The notes under the pieces were generated by a model. The model had not been told where the DNA came from, did no database searches, and worked only from the letters and a program-made list of their open reading frames with translations. Positions 13,400-16,001 of a DNA stretch of 16,001 bases are shown one piece after another. A program made the position numbers and the translations under genes. Every line of letters starts with the position of its first letter. Position 1 is the first letter of the stretch. Origin of the DNA: SGZJ01 sp949372955 (GTDB taxonomy: Bacteria > Bacteroidota > Bacteroidia > Flavobacteriales > Flavobacteriaceae); the NCBI GenBank assembly GCA_949372955.1, contig CASIAX010000028.1, positions 1-16,001 on the forward strand, in the 5' to 3' direction.

Positions 13400-13894
13400 A
13401 TGAAAAACCTTATTTACTTTACTTTTTTATCCTTTGCTTTTTATTCTTGTAATCCAAATGCAGAAGCGATGAAAACTTTTGAAAAAAACTCTAAAACTAT
13501 TGATGCACTTTTTGCTGGTTTTGCAAACGAATCCGTTGATTACTCTCACTTTTCAGATGACGTAGTTTTCAAAGGAACCCTTGTTGGTTCTGTAGACTCA
13601 CTACGTTTAGATGACATCAAATTATCACATAAAGAATTTTTTGCCAATTATGATGCTAAGTATGTAACTCCTTTAAATCATTTAACAGGGGTTAATGCTG
13701 ACACGGGTGTGACTGATGGATCTGTTAGATTGTACTATGACCAGGAAGTAACTCTTAGCGCTACGGATTCAACAGAAGCAAAGTCTGTTGTTGTATCTAT
13801 TTATGAATCATTTGATTTTAACGAAGAGGGAAAAGTCAACTATGTGCAATGGTATTGTGACTGGACTGGCTCTTTAGCTTCATTAGAAGAGTAG
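13400..13894 (+). CDS. Small lipoprotein, possible SnoaL/NTF2-like fold
   Basis: This 164-residue protein begins with a short signal peptide and a weak lipobox (AFYSC, lipid Cys at residue 17), followed by a helix (AEAMKTFEKNSKTIDALFAG). It then has SVDYSHFSDDVVFKG, DDIKLSHKEFFANYDAKY and three late strands: GSVRLYYDQEVTLSAT, SVVVSIYESFDFNEEGKVNY and VQWYCDWTGSLASL. A helix, an 'FSDDVVF' strand and a final sheet with 'YESFDFNEEGKV' fit SnoaL-like NTF2-fold proteins, common as small secreted proteins in flavobacteria. No catalytic residue set was recognised and the role is unknown. It is monocistronic: a divergent gene lies upstream and a strong bidirectional terminator 21 bp past its stop. 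It is not obviously a copy of the lipoprotein at 5518-6009, although the size and plan are alike. Confidence 0.78.
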   Translation: MKNLIYFTFLSFAFYSCNPNAEAMKTFEKNSKTIDALFAGFANESVDYSHFSDDVVFKGTLVGSVDSLRLDDIKLSHKEFFANYDAKYVTPLNHLTGVNADTGVTDGSVRLYYDQEVTLSATDSTEAKSVVVSIYESFDFNEEGKVNYVQWYCDWTGSLASLEE

Positions 13895-13914
13895 TCATAA
13901 AAAATTAATTAAAT

Positions 13915-13945
13915 AAAAAGTCCAAACATTTTGTTTGGACTTTTT
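13915..13945. terminator. Bidirectional intrinsic terminator
   Basis: A perfect 13-bp inverted repeat (AAAAAGTCCAAAC at 13915-13927 and its complement at 13933-13945) encloses the 5-base loop ATTTT. The right arm runs into a T7 tract (13941-13947), and the left arm begins with an A5 tract that becomes T5 on the minus strand. It sits between the ends of two convergent genes (stops at 13894 and 13969) and should stop transcription from both sides. Confidence 0.93.
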
Positions 13946-13968
13946 TTATTTGTGTTAATACTGCAGCC

Positions 13969-16001
13969 TTATTTAGGATTATATACTTTCACTCCTTTTT
14001 TATAAACTTCAACTTTATCTAAAGTCATTTTTTTAGTTTTAAATTTAGAATATAAATCCATCTGATCGTTATAGTGCTTTGAATTTGGGTTATCACTAGA
14101 ACCATATGAGACAATAGTCTCTATTTCTACCTTTTCATCTTTAAATTTAACTAGTGAAATATACGATTCCCCGTGCGTAATCTTAATTTTTCCATCCTTA
14201 TATTTAGTACCTTTCATTGCAGTTATTACATCTGGTAATCCAAATATTCCAATTTCTTTATCCCCTCTAACAAGTTTTTGAAAACTCCCTAATTCTACAT
14301 TAGTTGAGTCAAAATATTTTAGTAAATACTTTTTAGTGCTTGTGATTAGCTCTATCATTTCAATTTCGTCAAATACTTTTTTATACTTTATATTTTTAAA
14401 TTTATTTATTAGTAGATAATATAAAACGGCATAATTAGCCGCTCCTACGGAGTTTGAGTTTGTTGCCATATCCCATTTTTGGATATTTAATATTACGTCC
14501 GATATTTCGGGGTATTTATCGGCATTTATTTCCCAGATTGAGTTAATATCTAAAAAATTATAATTTAATGGTCGAGGCAGTTTGTTATCGTATTTTATTT
14601 CTTTAAACTTTTCATAATTGATTGATTCGTTTGAGTTTATTAAATCTATAATCCTAGTACTTCTGTTATTATCATAGGTCTCATAATTCATTGTCTTAGA
14701 ATAATCTTCTTGTTTTGGATTTTCAGACCACCCAGTAGATTTAAAGGGAGAGTGGTTTGCATTATATATAAACCCAGATTTTGGATTAATAACTTGAGGA
14801 AGATCCTTTATGTCGTAGTATTCTTCCCATAAGTTTTCACTTTTACTTCCATCAACAATTTTTGTCCAATCATTTTTTTCATTACGAATAGGAATTATTC
14901 CATTTGAAATATAAAAAATAGTATCTTTTTTATCAGCATAACCAATATTGTAGCCAGGTATTGACTTCATGTTTAAAATATCATAAAACTCATTAAAAGA
15001 CGTAGCCTTATTCATTCTCCACCATTGTTCTAGCGCCTTAATGTTGTATAAGCTTGGTGTTCTAACCGAATAGTATCCAGATTTGTTTTTTAAAGTCGGG
15101 CCAAAAATACTCTTGTAATAAGTTTTATAAATACCAATATTAATTCCGAGTACTCTATATTTTAATTTTGCTTTGTGTTTTTCTAGTTTATGCTCTTTGT
15201 TGTCTACTAAATATATATTCTTTTTTGAGTCATGCATTTTTAACTTAAACAAATCTGCCTTATCTGGATAATTTACTGTGTGTGTCCATGCTAAATGTTT
15301 GTTAACTCCCGTTAATACACAAGGAGCTCCGGCAAATGTAGCCCCGAGGATATTTGTACCTTCTTCGCTGTTTAAATGAACTTCATACCAAGAGTTTGGA
15401 CCATCTAGTGGTTGATGTGTATTTATAGCAAGATATGTTTCTCCATTTTTTGTCTTACTGTTATTAAAAGCAAAAGTATTAGAGCCTTGAATATCTTCAT
15501 TTATTCCAAGGTTTGATAAGTCAATTGTATTATTTGAAATTATACTACTAACTAATTTATCGGCACCATTAGATATAAATAATTGTAGAAATGAGTAATT
15601 CAACATCTTTCTGGGAGTAACCGGAAATAGATCTTTAACTAGCACCTTTTCAGGATTTAATTCTGCATACCGATTAATACCCTGACTATATGCTTCCAGT
15701 ATTTTTATAAAATCTACAGACAGAGTGTCAAATAACTCATTTACTGTTTTTTCAGACTCTATGAACTGAGATAAAAAATCAACTATTACTCCGTCATTAC
15801 GTAGATAACTACTTAGTAATTGATTTCCAGCTAAATACGCTTTTTGAATAGTCATAAAATCATCTTCACTATGAACCCATGCTAGTCCATAAGCGGTATC
15901 TGCATCAGTTTTCCCGTATATATGAGGAACCCCATAAGAATCTCTAACTATCTCAATATCTAGAGGGTTTATTTGTCCATAAGACACAGTTATGCTACAA
16001 C
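13969..16001 (-). CDS. Penicillin acylase family N-terminal-nucleophile hydrolase (5' end outside window)
   Basis: These enzymes are exported precursors that self-cleave to expose a catalytic serine and hydrolyse amide bonds of N-acylated compounds such as beta-lactams, acyl-homoserine lactones or lipopeptides. About 676 residues are present. The frame stays open to the window edge; a GTG at 15987 is the first possible start inside, but the preceding residues (CSITVSYGQ) look like the end of a signal peptide, so the real start lies outside. Motifs: IVRDSYGVPHIYGKT and AYGLAWVHSEDDF (alpha chain); EDIQGSNTFAF with Ser169 in GTG numbering (codon 15483-15481) as nucleophile after the processing Gly; INTHQPLDGPNSWYEVHL; FAGAPCVLTGVNKHLAWTHT; and FIYNANHSPF, with the Asn of the oxyanion region. 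The catalytic elements look intact. The substrate cannot be deduced. It converges on the lipoprotein gene across the terminator at 13915-13945. Confidence 0.92.
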   Translation of the reverse strand, partial: CSITVSYGQINPLDIEIVRDSYGVPHIYGKTDADTAYGLAWVHSEDDFMTIQKAYLAGNQLLSSYLRNDGVIVDFLSQFIESEKTVNELFDTLSVDFIKILEAYSQGINRYAELNPEKVLVKDLFPVTPRKMLNYSFLQLFISNGADKLVSSIISNNTIDLSNLGINEDIQGSNTFAFNNSKTKNGETYLAINTHQPLDGPNSWYEVHLNSEEGTNILGATFAGAPCVLTGVNKHLAWTHTVNYPDKADLFKLKMHDSKKNIYLVDNKEHKLEKHKAKLKYRVLGINIGIYKTYYKSIFGPTLKNKSGYYSVRTPSLYNIKALEQWWRMNKATSFNEFYDILNMKSIPGYNIGYADKKDTIFYISNGIIPIRNEKNDWTKIVDGSKSENLWEEYYDIKDLPQVINPKSGFIYNANHSPFKSTGWSENPKQEDYSKTMNYETYDNNRSTRIIDLINSNESINYEKFKEIKYDNKLPRPLNYNFLDINSIWEINADKYPEISDVILNIQKWDMATNSNSVGAANYAVLYYLLINKFKNIKYKKVFDEIEMIELITSTKKYLLKYFDSTNVELGSFQKLVRGDKEIGIFGLPDVITAMKGTKYKDGKIKITHGESYISLVKFKDEKVEIETIVSYGSSDNPNSKHYNDQMDLYSKFKTKKMTLDKVEVYKKGVKVYNPK

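Noticed and set aside
15985..15987. GTG as the true start of the penicillin-acylase-family gene
   Set aside because: The frame remains open to the window edge, and the residues before it look like the end of a signal peptide; the family is always exported.

Overview
This AT-rich window most likely comes from a marine or aquatic flavobacterium (Bacteroidota, Flavobacteriia). The signs are strong A/T codon bias, secreted proteins with signal peptides ending in '-SQ', lipoproteins, families typical of the phylum (GH92, DUF3078, DUF5916 with a CBM9-like domain, BaxI_1), and A-rich leaders without Shine-Dalgarno sites in front of most genes. No rRNA, intact tRNA, CRISPR array or insertion sequence was seen. 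All assignments come from reading the sequence and recalling family motifs; no database search was run.

Left part (1-8611), mannose-glycan breakdown: the 3' half of a GH92 exo-alpha-mannosidase is followed 19 bp later by a complete secreted GH92 paralogue (1191-3524). A stand-alone PhnA-domain protein and a seven-helix Bax-inhibitor-1-like membrane protein come next on the same strand (3563-4535). A DUF3078 outer-membrane-type protein faces them (4538-5455, minus). A small lipoprotein (5518-6009) then sits 25 bp ahead of a GH2 beta-mannosidase lipoprotein (6035-8611). Two alpha-mannosidases plus a beta-mannosidase suit stepwise removal of mannose from high-mannose N-glycans or mannoproteins, finishing at the Man-beta-1,4-GlcNAc core. 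No SusC/SusD pair or regulator is in view, so a complete utilisation locus can only be guessed.

Middle (8608-10411): an extremely AT-rich minus-strand gene has the layout of a Bacteroidota tyrosine recombinase but lacks most of the catalytic residues, including the tyrosine nucleophile. It is followed by a tiny cysteine-rich zinc-ribbon protein whose start is better placed at 10230. A 181-bp gap then contains a tRNA T-arm-like string.

Right part (10412-16001): an OsmC-type peroxidase lies downstream of a DUF5916/CBM9-like outer-membrane protein (both minus). A small lipoprotein (13400-13894, plus) is divergent from them. A perfect 13-bp hairpin forms a bidirectional terminator between that lipoprotein and a penicillin-acylase-family N-terminal-nucleophile hydrolase (minus), whose 5' end runs out of the window.

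Most of the window is ordinary flavobacterial chromosome. The item most worth following is the recombinase-like protein with an eroded active site; next are the divergent GH92 pair and the small zinc-ribbon protein.
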